Shown here: positions 1 to 7,371 of the stretch, in pieces | Layout of the letters: every line of letters starts with the position of its first letter | Numbering within the stretch: the stretch's first letter is position 1 | Assembly (NCBI GenBank): GCA_030603035.1 | Contig: JAUVYQ010000043.1 | Location: forward strand, 1-17,182 | Length of the DNA: 17,182 nucleotides | Source of the DNA: Phycisphaerae bacterium | Lineage (GTDB): Bacteria; Planctomycetota; Phycisphaerae; Sedimentisphaerales; SG8-4 | Direction: 5' to 3' | Position numbers and translations under genes: made by a program | Notes under the pieces: generated by a model | Seen by the model: only the letters and a program-made list of their open reading frames with translations | What the model was told of the DNA's origin: nothing | Databases searched by the model: none

Positions 1-331
1 AAAAGGTTTGAATTACAACATCAATGTCCCCTTGCCGGCCGGTTCCGGAGACGAGGACTATCTGATGGTCTTCGAAGAGAAACTCAAGCCCGCAGCCCTT
101 GCCTTTTCTCCGGACTTTGTGCTTATCTCTGCTGGATTTGACGCCCACAAGGACGACCTGCTCGGCGGTATGGAGGTTACCGCGCAAGGATTTGCGCAAC
201 TGACGCAGATCGTCAAAGGGATGGCGGAGAAGTGCTGCAAAGGCCGGCTTGTTTCTGTTCTTGAAGGAGGGTATCATCCGGAAGGGCTGAGCGCCTCGAT
301 AGAAGCACACATTCGCGTTTTGATGAGATAG
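1..331 (+). CDS. Histone deacetylase-family (acetoin utilization/polyamine deacetylase-like) hydrolase, C-terminal part
   Basis: This is the 3' end of a gene that continues beyond the left edge; the reading frame is open from base 2, so the TTG at 8 is internal. The visible 109 residues match the end of the zinc-dependent histone deacetylase superfamily. They include NINVPLPAGSGDEDY, the SAGFDAHKDD motif whose Asp (bases 140-142) is the expected zinc ligand, and LEGGY, whose Tyr (272-274) is the expected catalytic tyrosine. Bacterial members remove acetyl or other acyl groups from small amines or proteins; the substrate cannot be told here. The stop lies only 11 bases before the MBOAT acyltransferase start, so the two are probably co-transcribed. 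Whether the deacylase works with the O-acylation genes is inference only. Confidence 0.88.
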   Translation, partial: KGLNYNINVPLPAGSGDEDYLMVFEEKLKPAALAFSPDFVLISAGFDAHKDDLLGGMEVTAQGFAQLTQIVKGMAEKCCKGRLVSVLEGGYHPEGLSASIEAHIRVLMR

Positions 332-342
332 AAGGGCAGCAA

Positions 343-1719
343 ATGCTATTTCATACCTGGCCGTTTGTATTATTTTTCCTGATTGTATATCCGACCTACC
401 TGGCTGTGAAGGGGACAAGGTTTAGACTACCCTGGCTCTTGGCTGCTTCCTATTTTTTCTACGCATGCTTGAATCCCCTATATCTGATTCTGATAGCGTA
501 TTCGACTCTGCTTGACTACACGGTAGTTGCAATAATGCAAAAATGTGGGCGGAGAAAAATCTGGCTTTCCATAAGCATAGTAAACAATCTCGCCCTGCTG
601 AGCTTCTTCAAATACGGCGGCTTCGTTACCGAGAACCTGAACGCTCTCTTATCGTCATTGGGTGTCCCTTATTTCATCCCCGCGCCCGGCATATTTCTGC
701 CTGTCGGCTTATCGTTCTACATCTTCCAGTCGATGAGCTACACCATCGATTATTACCGCGGCAATATAGAAAGGGAAAGGAGCTTCATAAGGTACGCCAC
801 CTTCGTCTCGCTTTTTCCCCGGCTGCTGATGGGACCGATTGAAAGAGCCAGGAACCTGCTCCCGCAGCTGCACAAGACACCCAGGATTTCCAAACAGGAC
901 ATCACGGACGGCCTTTCCCTGTTCGTTGTCGGGTTCTTCAAGAAAGTCGCCCTCGCCGACTACCTGGCCCTTTACGTTGACAAGGTGTATGCCGCTCCTG
1001 CTCAATTTCAGTCGCCGGCCTTGATGCTGGCGACTTTCCTGTTTTGCTGGCAGATTTATTTCGACTTCAGCGGCTACACGGATATGGCGCGGGGCGTGGC
1101 GCGGATGATGGGCTTTCGCTTGATGCTGAACTTCAACAACCCATATTTAGCGACAGGCCTAGGCGATTTCTGGTCAAGGTGGCACATCAGTCTTTCTTCC
1201 TGGTTCAAGGACTACGTCTATATTCCCCTCGGGGGAAACCGCAGAGGTACGTTTAACACCTACAAAAATATGTTTCTGACTATGGTAATTTCGGGATTAT
1301 GGCATGGGGCGGCCTGGACGTTTGTCATCTGGGGCGCGATGCACGCCCTCGGCCGCTCTTTGACGCGGGAGCTGGAAAGGACTTCATTCTATAAAGAAAG
1401 GGTGCCGAAATTGGTGAAGCAACTGCTTGTGTTTGTATTCGTAACCTTTACGTGGATTTTCTTCCGGGCGGAAAGTATAAGTGACGCATGGGTGATTATA
1501 ACGAGGATATTCAGCTCCGGACTGGCAAATCCTTACTGCCCACTGCTGGCTTTGGCTTTGATTCTTACTGTGTGGCTCTATCAGTTTGCTTATGAATCCA
1601 GGGTCAAGTGGGTCCTTGAGTTGAGGCCTGTGCGCATAGGAATCGTTGTTCTTATGGTTCTATACCTGGCCATCTTTGCTCCTTCGAGCGAACAGCCGTT
1701 TATCTACTTGCAGTTCTGA
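343..1719 (+). CDS. MBOAT-family membrane O-acyltransferase (AlgI/DltB-like)
   Basis: A 458-residue polytopic membrane protein, the usual length for AlgI-type MBOAT enzymes. These transfer an acyl (often acetyl) group across the cytoplasmic membrane to a polysaccharide or wall polymer. The conserved block GDFWSRWHISLSSWFKDYVY is visible, with W280-H281. The near-invariant catalytic His is in GLWHGA (H321). Many hydrophobic segments run from the N terminus (residues 6-22, 30-55) to the C terminus. The ATG at 343 follows a GAAGG-like ribosome site and lies 11 bases after the previous stop. The next gene, an SGNH protein 24 bases downstream, is the typical partner: MBOAT brings the acyl group to the membrane and the SGNH protein moves it to the polymer (AlgI with AlgJ/AlgX, DltB with DltD). 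The substrate polymer is unknown. Confidence 0.93.
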   Translation: MLFHTWPFVLFFLIVYPTYLAVKGTRFRLPWLLAASYFFYACLNPLYLILIAYSTLLDYTVVAIMQKCGRRKIWLSISIVNNLALLSFFKYGGFVTENLNALLSSLGVPYFIPAPGIFLPVGLSFYIFQSMSYTIDYYRGNIERERSFIRYATFVSLFPRLLMGPIERARNLLPQLHKTPRISKQDITDGLSLFVVGFFKKVALADYLALYVDKVYAAPAQFQSPALMLATFLFCWQIYFDFSGYTDMARGVARMMGFRLMLNFNNPYLATGLGDFWSRWHISLSSWFKDYVYIPLGGNRRGTFNTYKNMFLTMVISGLWHGAAWTFVIWGAMHALGRSLTRELERTSFYKERVPKLVKQLLVFVFVTFTWIFFRAESISDAWVIITRIFSSGLANPYCPLLALALILTVWLYQFAYESRVKWVLELRPVRIGIVVLMVLYLAIFAPSSEQPFIYLQF

Positions 1720-1743
1720 GCAGTTGGAAAAGAGGCGGTAGTA

Positions 1744-2970
1744 ATGGAGAAAAAAGACATACTTGATGCCGGATGCTCGATGCCCGATGCTCGTAGAAGC
1801 AGAAAATCGAGAATCGAGAATCAAGAATCGAGAATCGAGGAAGTCCCTTACGGCTCCAATTGTGTGCGATTATCGCCGCGCGAATGGCTCATCGTTGGAA
1901 TTGTCTTCTCGGCGTTATTGTATTTTGGACCTACGCTCTGGGAACGCATCGAGAAATTTGAGCCTGCGCCCGACTATCGGTTACCCTACGAGCTAAGCAG
2001 CGACTACTGGTTGTACAATCGCTACTGTCGATGGGCCTGCTCGCCCAGCCCCTCCGAGGGGCGGGACTCGCGGTACGACACGCTTGTGATTGGCGACTCG
2101 GTCGTTTGGGGCCATTTCGTGTCCAAAGATAACACCCTATCGTATCATCTCAATGAAATTGCGGGCCACAATCAGTTCGCCAACCTCGGCGTGGACGGCA
2201 TACATCCGGCGGCCTTAGCAGGTCTGCTGAAGTACTATGGTCGGGACATCAAAGGTGCGAACGTTATTTTGCATTTTAATCCTTTATGGATGAGCTCCAG
2301 GAAACATGATTTGCAAATTGAAAAGGAGTTCCACTTTAATCATCCTAAACTGGTACCGCAGTTTATTCCTAAGATTCCCTGCTACAAAGATTCGTATTCC
2401 AGGCGGCTCTCCGCTGTGGTCGTGCGCTATGTGCCTTTCTTGAGCTGGACTTCCCATTTGAAGATTACCTATTTCGAGAGTATGGACCTGCCCACGTGGA
2501 CGCTGGAACACCCCTACAACCTTCCAAAATTCGAAATTCGACCCAGCAACGCTGGGTTCCAATCGGTACCCGCCGCTGGCGGGTCGAAATTCGAAATTCC
2601 ACGCCCACAGGGCGCGGCAGGCATACCCAGACAAGATTTACAATGGGTCGAGCTTGGAACGTCGCTACAATGGAACTTTTTCCAGCGGTCAATCGAGATA
2701 TTGAAGGCAAGAGGCAACACGGTGTTCGTCCTCGTCGGCCCTTTTAATGAGCACATGCTGAAGGGAAAGAGTATCGACACTTATCGAAAGATGAAAAGTG
2801 AAATCAAGATCTGGCTCCGGCAGAACAATGTCCCCTACTATATGCCTGAGGCATTACCCGGCGAGCTCTATAGTGATGCCAGTCACCCGCTAAGTGATGG
2901 TTATGCTATGCTTGCGAAACAACTCTTCGAAAATAAATCTTTCAGGTCCAGCATTCTCCGCCCAGAATGA
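1744..2970 (+). CDS. Membrane-anchored SGNH-hydrolase-domain protein, probable O-acylation partner, carrying in-frame repeat insertions
   Basis: A 408-residue protein with one N-terminal membrane segment (about residues 48-66) and an extracytoplasmic SGNH/GDSL fold. GDSVVWG holds the nucleophile S119; ANLGVDG and FNPLW fit the oxyanion blocks; SDASHP gives the D378-x-x-H381 pair. Placed right behind an MBOAT gene, it most likely completes polymer O-acylation, like AlgJ/AlgX or DltD. The sequence is strikingly interrupted. Residues about 8-32 are translated from two 7-bp tandem arrays. A Ser/Pro-rich patch near residues 102-106 coincides with a hairpin. Residues about 262-291 are encoded by an 88-bp hairpin element flanked by AAATTCG repeats. 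All keep the frame. The ATG at 1744 has only a weak upstream GAGG; a GTG at 1864 just before the membrane segment is a possible original start. Whether the inserted segments are tolerated by the fold is unknown. Confidence 0.85.
   Translation: MEKKDILDAGCSMPDARRSRKSRIENQESRIEEVPYGSNCVRLSPREWLIVGIVFSALLYFGPTLWERIEKFEPAPDYRLPYELSSDYWLYNRYCRWACSPSPSEGRDSRYDTLVIGDSVVWGHFVSKDNTLSYHLNEIAGHNQFANLGVDGIHPAALAGLLKYYGRDIKGANVILHFNPLWMSSRKHDLQIEKEFHFNHPKLVPQFIPKIPCYKDSYSRRLSAVVVRYVPFLSWTSHLKITYFESMDLPTWTLEHPYNLPKFEIRPSNAGFQSVPAAGGSKFEIPRPQGAAGIPRQDLQWVELGTSLQWNFFQRSIEILKARGNTVFVLVGPFNEHMLKGKSIDTYRKMKSEIKIWLRQNNVPYYMPEALPGELYSDASHPLSDGYAMLAKQLFENKSFRSSILRPE
1765..1792 (+). repeat. Heptamer tandem array, four GATGCYC-type units
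   Basis: Four consecutive 7-bp units read GATGCCG, GATGCTC, GATGCCC, GATGCTC. They lie inside the first codons of the SGNH-domain gene. Seven is not a multiple of three, so successive units are read in different frames. The array looks like intergenic repeat DNA now translated as an N-terminal extension. Confidence 0.85.
1805..1839 (+). repeat. Heptamer tandem array, five AATCGAG units
   Basis: Five consecutive 7-bp units AATCGAG, the third altered to AATCAAG. The array starts 12 bases after the GATGCYC array and is also translated in the SGNH gene, giving an Arg/Glu/Ser-rich stretch (SRIENQESRIEE). It precedes the membrane segment and has no obvious function in the protein. Confidence 0.87.
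2048..2062. repeat. Small hairpin with 3-base loop inside the SGNH gene
   Basis: GCCCCT-CCG-AGGGGC forms a perfect 6-bp stem with a 3-base loop. It encodes part of the Ser/Pro-rich patch SPSPSEG just before the strand leading to the GDSVVWG nucleophile motif. Its form matches the other 3-base-loop hairpins in the window, so it may be the same kind of inserted module. The single hairpin alone could be chance. Confidence 0.5.
2527..2614 (+). repeat. 88-bp in-frame inserted element with three 3-base-loop hairpins
   Basis: The element opens with AAATTCGAAATTCG (2527-2540). Next comes hairpin ACCCAGC-AAC-GCTGGGT (2541-2557), a 10-base spacer, hairpin ACCCGCC-GCT-GGCGGGT (2568-2584), a second AAATTCGAAATTC (2587-2599) exactly 60 bp after the first, and hairpin CGCCC-ACA-GGGCG (2602-2614). 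It lies within the SGNH coding sequence and adds about 30 residues without a stop or frameshift. The architecture recalls the Rickettsia palindromic elements that insert in-frame in genes, but no sequence relationship to them is claimed. Confidence 0.8.
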
Positions 2971-2971
2971 A

Positions 2972-2998
2972 GAATTCTAAATTCACAATTCTAAATTT
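2972..2998. repeat. AATTCTAAATT direct repeat between convergent genes
   Basis: The 11-mer AATTCTAAATT occurs at 2973-2983 and again at 2987-2997. It fills almost the whole 30-bp gap between the SGNH stop and the stop of the convergent isomerase-family gene. It resembles the AAATTCG units of the element at 2527-2614. No GC-rich terminator stem is visible in this gap. Confidence 0.7.
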
Positions 2999-3000
2999 AC

Positions 3001-4407
3001 TTATGCGTGCAGGTAAACGTCCCAGCCCATATAATTATCAAGAGCTTCAGCAATTGCATCGGCTTTTTGTGACAGGTTCACGGCAACGTGATGTTCGAAG
3101 CCCATTATGCAGATGTATTGGCAAAGAATCTGGAGGTCCGGGATTTTCATTACGCCATAGCCGCCGAAAGTATCAAGTTTATCATTTGTAAATTCACCTT
3201 CGCCCACATAAGCGCTAATAACACCGGCGGCATCGTCGGTAGTGGTTCTGCAGAAGGTCGCCTTCGCCGGCGCTATCCTGCCAACGACGGTGCCGTAAGT
3301 ATTGTCTTTGCCCACCACCCCGGCAATAATCTCCTGGTAATCCATCTTCGAACTCTTGAAGAACGACCTGGGTACATTGCTGCAATGGAACAAGACACAT
3401 TTGTCTGGGTCGGCGCCGTAGTTATTGTTCCAGTCCAGAAGCGCACTCGGCGCACCGGAAGCCAACTGCAGAATGTACATCCCTAACAAGCCCGTAATGT
3501 CAACCTCACAGGCACTGGGCAAAAGCGCCTCGCTCATCATACTCATAAGCGTGCAGGGCACTATTCCAAAGAATTCCTGCAGACTGGTCCAGCACTGAAT
3601 GGCTGTGCCGTCAAGTTCCATATCTTTGACCCATTTATCTATCACATGACCGAATTTGGCCATCTTCAAAAGTTTGTCGGCTGGAATTGATTCGGTCGGG
3701 ACGTATTTCCTGATAGCATTCAACTTGCTTTTGACCCCTCTGTCGTTATCGGCAAGCAGTGCAACTCTTCCAAGTATTTCGGATAAGTCTATCGTCTCCA
3801 CCGAAATATCCGAAAGTTCGAGAATTTTTTCGCTGTAGCGGACGGTATTAAACGCCCCGGTGCGAGCGCCGATAGCGCCAAACCTGGCGTTCTTAAGACC
3901 CTTAACAATCCTGCACACCGAAGCGAAATTGTCCAAATCCTTCTTGAATTCAGCCGACGTAACTTTAACCGTGTGTGATTTTGTCAGCGTGTACGGAATA
4001 CCCGCCTGTCTGAGATTGTTGCAGACGCTGATCTTGCCGCAGAAGGAATCACGTCTGTTTGCTATGCCCATTCTGCCCGGCATGTCCGGCTCAGCTTGAA
4101 TCAGAATTGGCACGCCAAATCCGGAGCGTTTGATGGCTTCAGAAACTCCTTTTTCATCGCCGAAGTTCGGCAGCGTTACAATTATGCCGTCAATCCTTTC
4201 ACCATTTTCCGCAAAAAGCGCAGCACACTTTTTGGCATCGGCAAAATGCTCAACCGCGCCGTATTTTGCCTCCTGCATTGACAAGGCCACCGAGCTGAAG
4301 CCATTTTTCTTGAGCACCTCAAGTATGTTTTTCCGCCCCTGTTTGGCCAACGCATCCGGGAAAAATCCTCGGTTCCCAACAATTACTCCAAACGTGGTTT
4401 TCTTCAT
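3001..4407 (-). CDS. L-fucose/L-arabinose isomerase-family protein (FucI-related)
   Basis: A 468-residue cytoplasmic protein of the L-fucose isomerase-related group, which interconverts aldoses and ketoses with a bound divalent metal. Recalled E. coli FucI places metal ligands in TEND (E337) and, 24 residues later, FAD (D361). Here CEVDITG (E301) and LLDWNN (D325) have the same 24-residue spacing, and H439/H440 in GFEHHVAVN fit the C-terminal His ligand. It is shorter than FucI (about 590 residues), as is common for uncharacterised relatives, so the sugar could be L-arabinose, L-fucose or another. The start follows a clear AGGAGA site. It is the last gene of the minus-strand sugar operon, 116 bp after the truncated araD, with a repeat element between them. 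Confidence 0.85.
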   Translation of the reverse strand: MKKTTFGVIVGNRGFFPDALAKQGRKNILEVLKKNGFSSVALSMQEAKYGAVEHFADAKKCAALFAENGERIDGIIVTLPNFGDEKGVSEAIKRSGFGVPILIQAEPDMPGRMGIANRRDSFCGKISVCNNLRQAGIPYTLTKSHTVKVTSAEFKKDLDNFASVCRIVKGLKNARFGAIGARTGAFNTVRYSEKILELSDISVETIDLSEILGRVALLADNDRGVKSKLNAIRKYVPTESIPADKLLKMAKFGHVIDKWVKDMELDGTAIQCWTSLQEFFGIVPCTLMSMMSEALLPSACEVDITGLLGMYILQLASGAPSALLDWNNNYGADPDKCVLFHCSNVPRSFFKSSKMDYQEIIAGVVGKDNTYGTVVGRIAPAKATFCRTTTDDAAGVISAYVGEGEFTNDKLDTFGGYGVMKIPDLQILCQYICIMGFEHHVAVNLSQKADAIAEALDNYMGWDVYLHA

Positions 4408-4426
4408 TTTTATCTCTCCTAAAAGA

Positions 4427-4526
4427 TTAACCGCGGAGAACGCCGAGACCGCAGAGATTTTTAATTTTAATCTTTTCTCCGCGAGCTCTCCGTAAGGAGT
4501 CCCAAGGACTGCGAACTCGGCGGTTA
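4427..4526. repeat. Dispersed CGCAGAG/CGCCGAG repeat, inverted-pair copy
   Basis: The left arm (4427-4457) begins TTAACCGCGGAGAACGCCGA. The right end (4509-4526) is an inverted relative, reading TAACCGCCGAGTTCGCAG on the minus strand. Between them sit small hairpins CTCC-GTAA-GGAG (4488-4499) and AGTCC-CAA-GGACT (4498-4510). The right end contains the araD stop codon, and the left end abuts the ribosome site of the isomerase-family gene. The left arm is 30/31 identical to 7963-7993 on the opposite strand. Confidence 0.88.
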
Positions 4527-5033
4527 GGCTTCACCCTGGCCGTAATAAGCATTTTTACCGTGTTTCCGCAAATAGTGTTTATCCAGAAGCACCTTGCTAA
4601 TTTGACCCTGATTCGGATTTATCGTTATAGTTCCCAGAGCGAGCGTTGCTATCTGCTCTAACACAACCATAGATTCAACTGCCATAGCGGGAGTCTTACC
4701 CCACGTGAACGGCCCATGGTTGGCCACCAACACCGCCGGCATTTTCATCGGGTCGATACCGGCAAACCGCCTGACAATAACCTTACCTGTGTTTAGCTCA
4801 TAATCGTTTTGTATCGCATCTTCCGTCATCACCTCAGTAACGGGTATCAAGCCATAGAAATAATCGGCGTGGGTCGTGCCGAAGCAAGGAATTTCCCGGC
4901 AGCTCTGCGCCCACATAGTGGCGCTTGGCGAATGGGTGTGGCATATACCGCCAACAGCTTCAAAATTTCTGTAAAGCTCAAGATGGGTCGGCGTATCCGA
5001 TGAAGGCTTGACAAACGCAGTATTACCGCGCAG
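4524..5033 (-). pseudogene. araD: L-ribulose-5-phosphate 4-epimerase (araD), N-terminally truncated
   Basis: The frame encodes about 169 residues that align with AraD from its KPSSDTPTH motif to the end. AraD converts L-ribulose 5-phosphate to D-xylulose 5-phosphate, normally with about 231 residues. Present are KPSSDTPTH, GGICHTHS (two zinc-ligand His), THADYFYG, NHGPFTWG (third His) and the C-terminal AYYGQ with its Tyr. The first roughly 70 residues of the family are missing. In this frame a stop (5034-5036) lies just upstream, and the remaining coding DNA starts within the last codons of the oxidoreductase gene. No good start codon or ribosome site exists; the only ATG (4916) is past the HTH zinc ligands. 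The most likely explanation is a deletion that joined the MocA 3' end to the araD interior, or a misassembly. The stop codon lies in a repeat. Confidence 0.87.
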
Positions 5034-6354
5034 TCAGCCCCCATGGCTTACGATAGGAAATATGCAGCATCTTATTGGCCTTGTCGTCATCAATAAAACG
5101 TTCAGCCGTTGGGTCCCAGTTAAGCTTTCTGCCACGCTGGATCGCAATATGGCCCAGTTGTCCCAGCGAACACGTGCGATGCCCAACCTCAGCGTCAGCC
5201 ATCGTATTGCACTTGTTTTTGATCGCGTAGATAAAATCTTCCTTATCCATTCGCTGCGGAAGACGTCTGTCCGATTCTTTAAACTTAATCCGAAAGATAG
5301 ACTTGTCATGCGCCGTAAGCCCGCCCTTTCCGCCCCAGTGTGCCTTGATCCAGCCCTTATCACCCTCTACCCGCAGATAGGGTACATCGGTTAGATAATC
5401 CAGCACAACCCCTTTTGCGTATCGAAACTGCACCCGGAAATTCAGCAGTACGTTCCACAGACCCGACCCGGGCTCGGGATATTTGCCCGTCCCCTCGACT
5501 GACACCGGCCCGGTACGTTCCGTGCCGTTTAGCTGCTGCGCAACGTCCAGCAAATGGGTTCCCCAGTTGGTTATCATCCCTTCGCATGTATCACGGCAAC
5601 GCATCCAACCAGGGCGTCCGTAAGACTTACGCGGATGCACTCGGTCAACCGTATAGGGCTTCATAGGAGCAGGACCAACCCACATATCGTAATCCAGTTC
5701 CTCCGGCACCTCCATCGGCTCTGAGTTGCCACCAGGTATATCGCCGGCGGGCACTCCAGCCTCAATGCGTTTAATATTTCCCAGATAGCCATTGACAACG
5801 AGTTCCGCCGTTTTGTGCATGTATGCGTGTGAGCGACATTCGCTGTCGGTTCTGAATACAACACCGCTTTTCTTTGCGGCATCAGCCAGCACACGTCCTT
5901 CCGCTATCGAAAGGGTAAGTGGTTTTTCACAGCTGACATGTTTGCCCTTTCTAACTGCTGCCAGCGAGATAAGCACATGCCATTGATCCGACGTAGAATT
6001 CATGATCGCGTCAATGTCATCACGCCCGATCACATCACGCCAGTCGGTATAGGCCCGGCAACCACTGTTCTTATAAAAATCATCAACTTTTTTCTTGGCG
6101 TTGTCCAGCCGCCATTTATCAACGTCGCATACTGCTACAACTTGACAGTCTTTAGAATTCAGGAACGGATTAGTATTGGCATATATTGCCTGACGCCCCA
6201 TACCGATCATGCCGATCGTAATGCGGTTAGACGGAGCGTTCTCCCCAAAAACACTCGATGGCACAATAGTGGGGAAACCTAAAGTTACCCCTGCGGCTCC
6301 AGCTGCTCTTAGCACCTGTCTACGCGTAAATTTTTTGCTGCTTAAGTCACTCAT
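5023..6354 (-). CDS. Tat-exported Gfo/Idh/MocA-family oxidoreductase
   Basis: A 443-residue NAD(P)-dependent oxidoreductase. A twin-arginine signal (FTRRQVLRAAGAAG, R11-R12) points to export, as is common in Planctomycetota. A Rossmann motif GMIGMG follows (residues 48-53), then CEKPLTL (E143-K144-P145) and NWGTHLLD with probable catalytic H267. Members oxidise, reduce or epimerise sugars, and some cleave glycosidic bonds by an NAD-dependent redox route; the substrate is not predictable here. The ATG overlaps the stop of the upstream isomerase by 4 bases (ATGA), with AGAGGTG before it, so the two are translationally coupled. The C terminus (RKPWGL) looks complete, although its last bases overlap the truncated araD. 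Confidence 0.93.
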   Translation of the reverse strand: MSDLSSKKFTRRQVLRAAGAAGVTLGFPTIVPSSVFGENAPSNRITIGMIGMGRQAIYANTNPFLNSKDCQVVAVCDVDKWRLDNAKKKVDDFYKNSGCRAYTDWRDVIGRDDIDAIMNSTSDQWHVLISLAAVRKGKHVSCEKPLTLSIAEGRVLADAAKKSGVVFRTDSECRSHAYMHKTAELVVNGYLGNIKRIEAGVPAGDIPGGNSEPMEVPEELDYDMWVGPAPMKPYTVDRVHPRKSYGRPGWMRCRDTCEGMITNWGTHLLDVAQQLNGTERTGPVSVEGTGKYPEPGSGLWNVLLNFRVQFRYAKGVVLDYLTDVPYLRVEGDKGWIKAHWGGKGGLTAHDKSIFRIKFKESDRRLPQRMDKEDFIYAIKNKCNTMADAEVGHRTCSLGQLGHIAIQRGRKLNWDPTAERFIDDDKANKMLHISYRKPWGLTAR

Positions 6355-7268
6355 TTTGTCACCTCTACTGTTTTAACTAATTTTTCGTTAATTTTACGCC
6401 ACGCCTTGATGGAATTTGCAAGATTTTGTTTCGGATCACCTGTAATGCCGTATCCCTGAAGTCCTACGGGGCCTGTGTATCCGATATCTTTGAGATATTT
6501 TAAAAGTTTGTAATTGTCGAACGAGCCCCTGTCGAGGGTTTGGATGAGTTTGTCCCACCCCATCTTTTTTGTATCGCCCGATTCGGCGCCATTTGTCGTC
6601 ACCAGGAACAGGTAGGGCATTGATTCTTTGAGGATAGCTCGGTAATCGACATCGCCGTCGACTTTTAGCCAGTGACAGACATTGAAGGACACTCCGACGT
6701 TTCGGCGGTTTACTTTTCGGGCGATTCGGAGTATGTCTTTGAATGATTCGGAGTAGTTGCCTACGTGTGCGTAAAGGGCGACTTTAAGGCCCGATTCGTG
6801 GGCGGCGTCGGCAATGTCGCGAATTATTTCAACGGCAACTGCATCGCCTTGCTCCGAACTGCGTTTGTATTTTCGGCTTGTGATATACAGCCACAACATT
6901 GTGTCCTTGCCTTTAAGCTGCTTAATGCTGTTTTTCAGATTCGGATCGTATTGCTGATCGGCCTTCTCGGCGTCGATATTTATACCGAGATAAGTAACGA
7001 AGAGTTTGAGTCCGGCCTTTTCGAAAATTTCAATCGTCTCCGTTATTCCTTTTGTGCCATGATAGCTCATTCCGTCATAGCCCAGTTCTTTTAGGACCTT
7101 TGCGCGGAGTTGAGGCTGGGTATATTTACCTGCGGACATGTAGTTGTCGAAAGCGAATAAGGGAAATAAACCGCCGCTTTTATCGCCGGCGAAGCTTAGA
7201 GAGGTAATTGAAATTACGCAAAGCGTCGAAACCAGGATTAAGTTATGTATTGTTTTTTGTTTTCTCAT
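6351..7268 (-). CDS. Secreted sugar phosphate isomerase/epimerase (xylose isomerase-like TIM barrel)
   Basis: A 305-residue protein with an N-terminal signal peptide (hydrophobic LILVSTLCVISITSLSFA, probably cut after SFA) and an AP-endonuclease-2/xylose-isomerase-like TIM barrel. Recognisable parts are LKELGYDGMSYHG, LKVALYAHVGNY, VGVSFNVCHW and GYTGPVGLQGYG near the end. Such exported barrels often sit beside Gfo/Idh/MocA genes in Planctomycetota and are thought to act on sugars or sugar acids; the reaction is not established. The ATG at 7268 was chosen because AAAGGAC lies 8 bases upstream and the signal peptide starts there. The frame stays open to 7382, but that region holds a promoter and a hairpin. 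It is the first gene of the minus-strand operon. Confidence 0.85.
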   Translation of the reverse strand: MRKQKTIHNLILVSTLCVISITSLSFAGDKSGGLFPLFAFDNYMSAGKYTQPQLRAKVLKELGYDGMSYHGTKGITETIEIFEKAGLKLFVTYLGINIDAEKADQQYDPNLKNSIKQLKGKDTMLWLYITSRKYKRSSEQGDAVAVEIIRDIADAAHESGLKVALYAHVGNYSESFKDILRIARKVNRRNVGVSFNVCHWLKVDGDVDYRAILKESMPYLFLVTTNGAESGDTKKMGWDKLIQTLDRGSFDNYKLLKYLKDIGYTGPVGLQGYGITGDPKQNLANSIKAWRKINEKLVKTVEVTK

Positions 7269-7300
7269 TTTGTGTTTGTCCTTTATCAGATGTAACCGTT

Positions 7301-7317
7301 CAGGCCCTTGGGGCCTG
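7301..7317. repeat. 3-base-loop hairpin in the leader of the sugar operon
   Basis: CAGGCCC-TTG-GGGCCTG is a perfect 7-bp stem with a 3-base loop, 33 bases upstream of the isomerase ATG and therefore in its probable 5' untranslated leader. It has the same 7+3+7 form as the hairpins in the SGNH gene. It could be an inserted module or an RNA leader structure. Confidence 0.65.
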
Positions 7318-7371
7318 ATTTTCCAGTTCGGCCGGCCAACACAACCAGCCGCAAAACAACAACTTAGAATC

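Noticed and set aside
4524..4916. A complete 130-residue aldolase starting at the ATG at 4916
   Set aside because: The AraD frame continues upstream through the HTH zinc ligands and KPSSDTPTH, so the ATG is internal.
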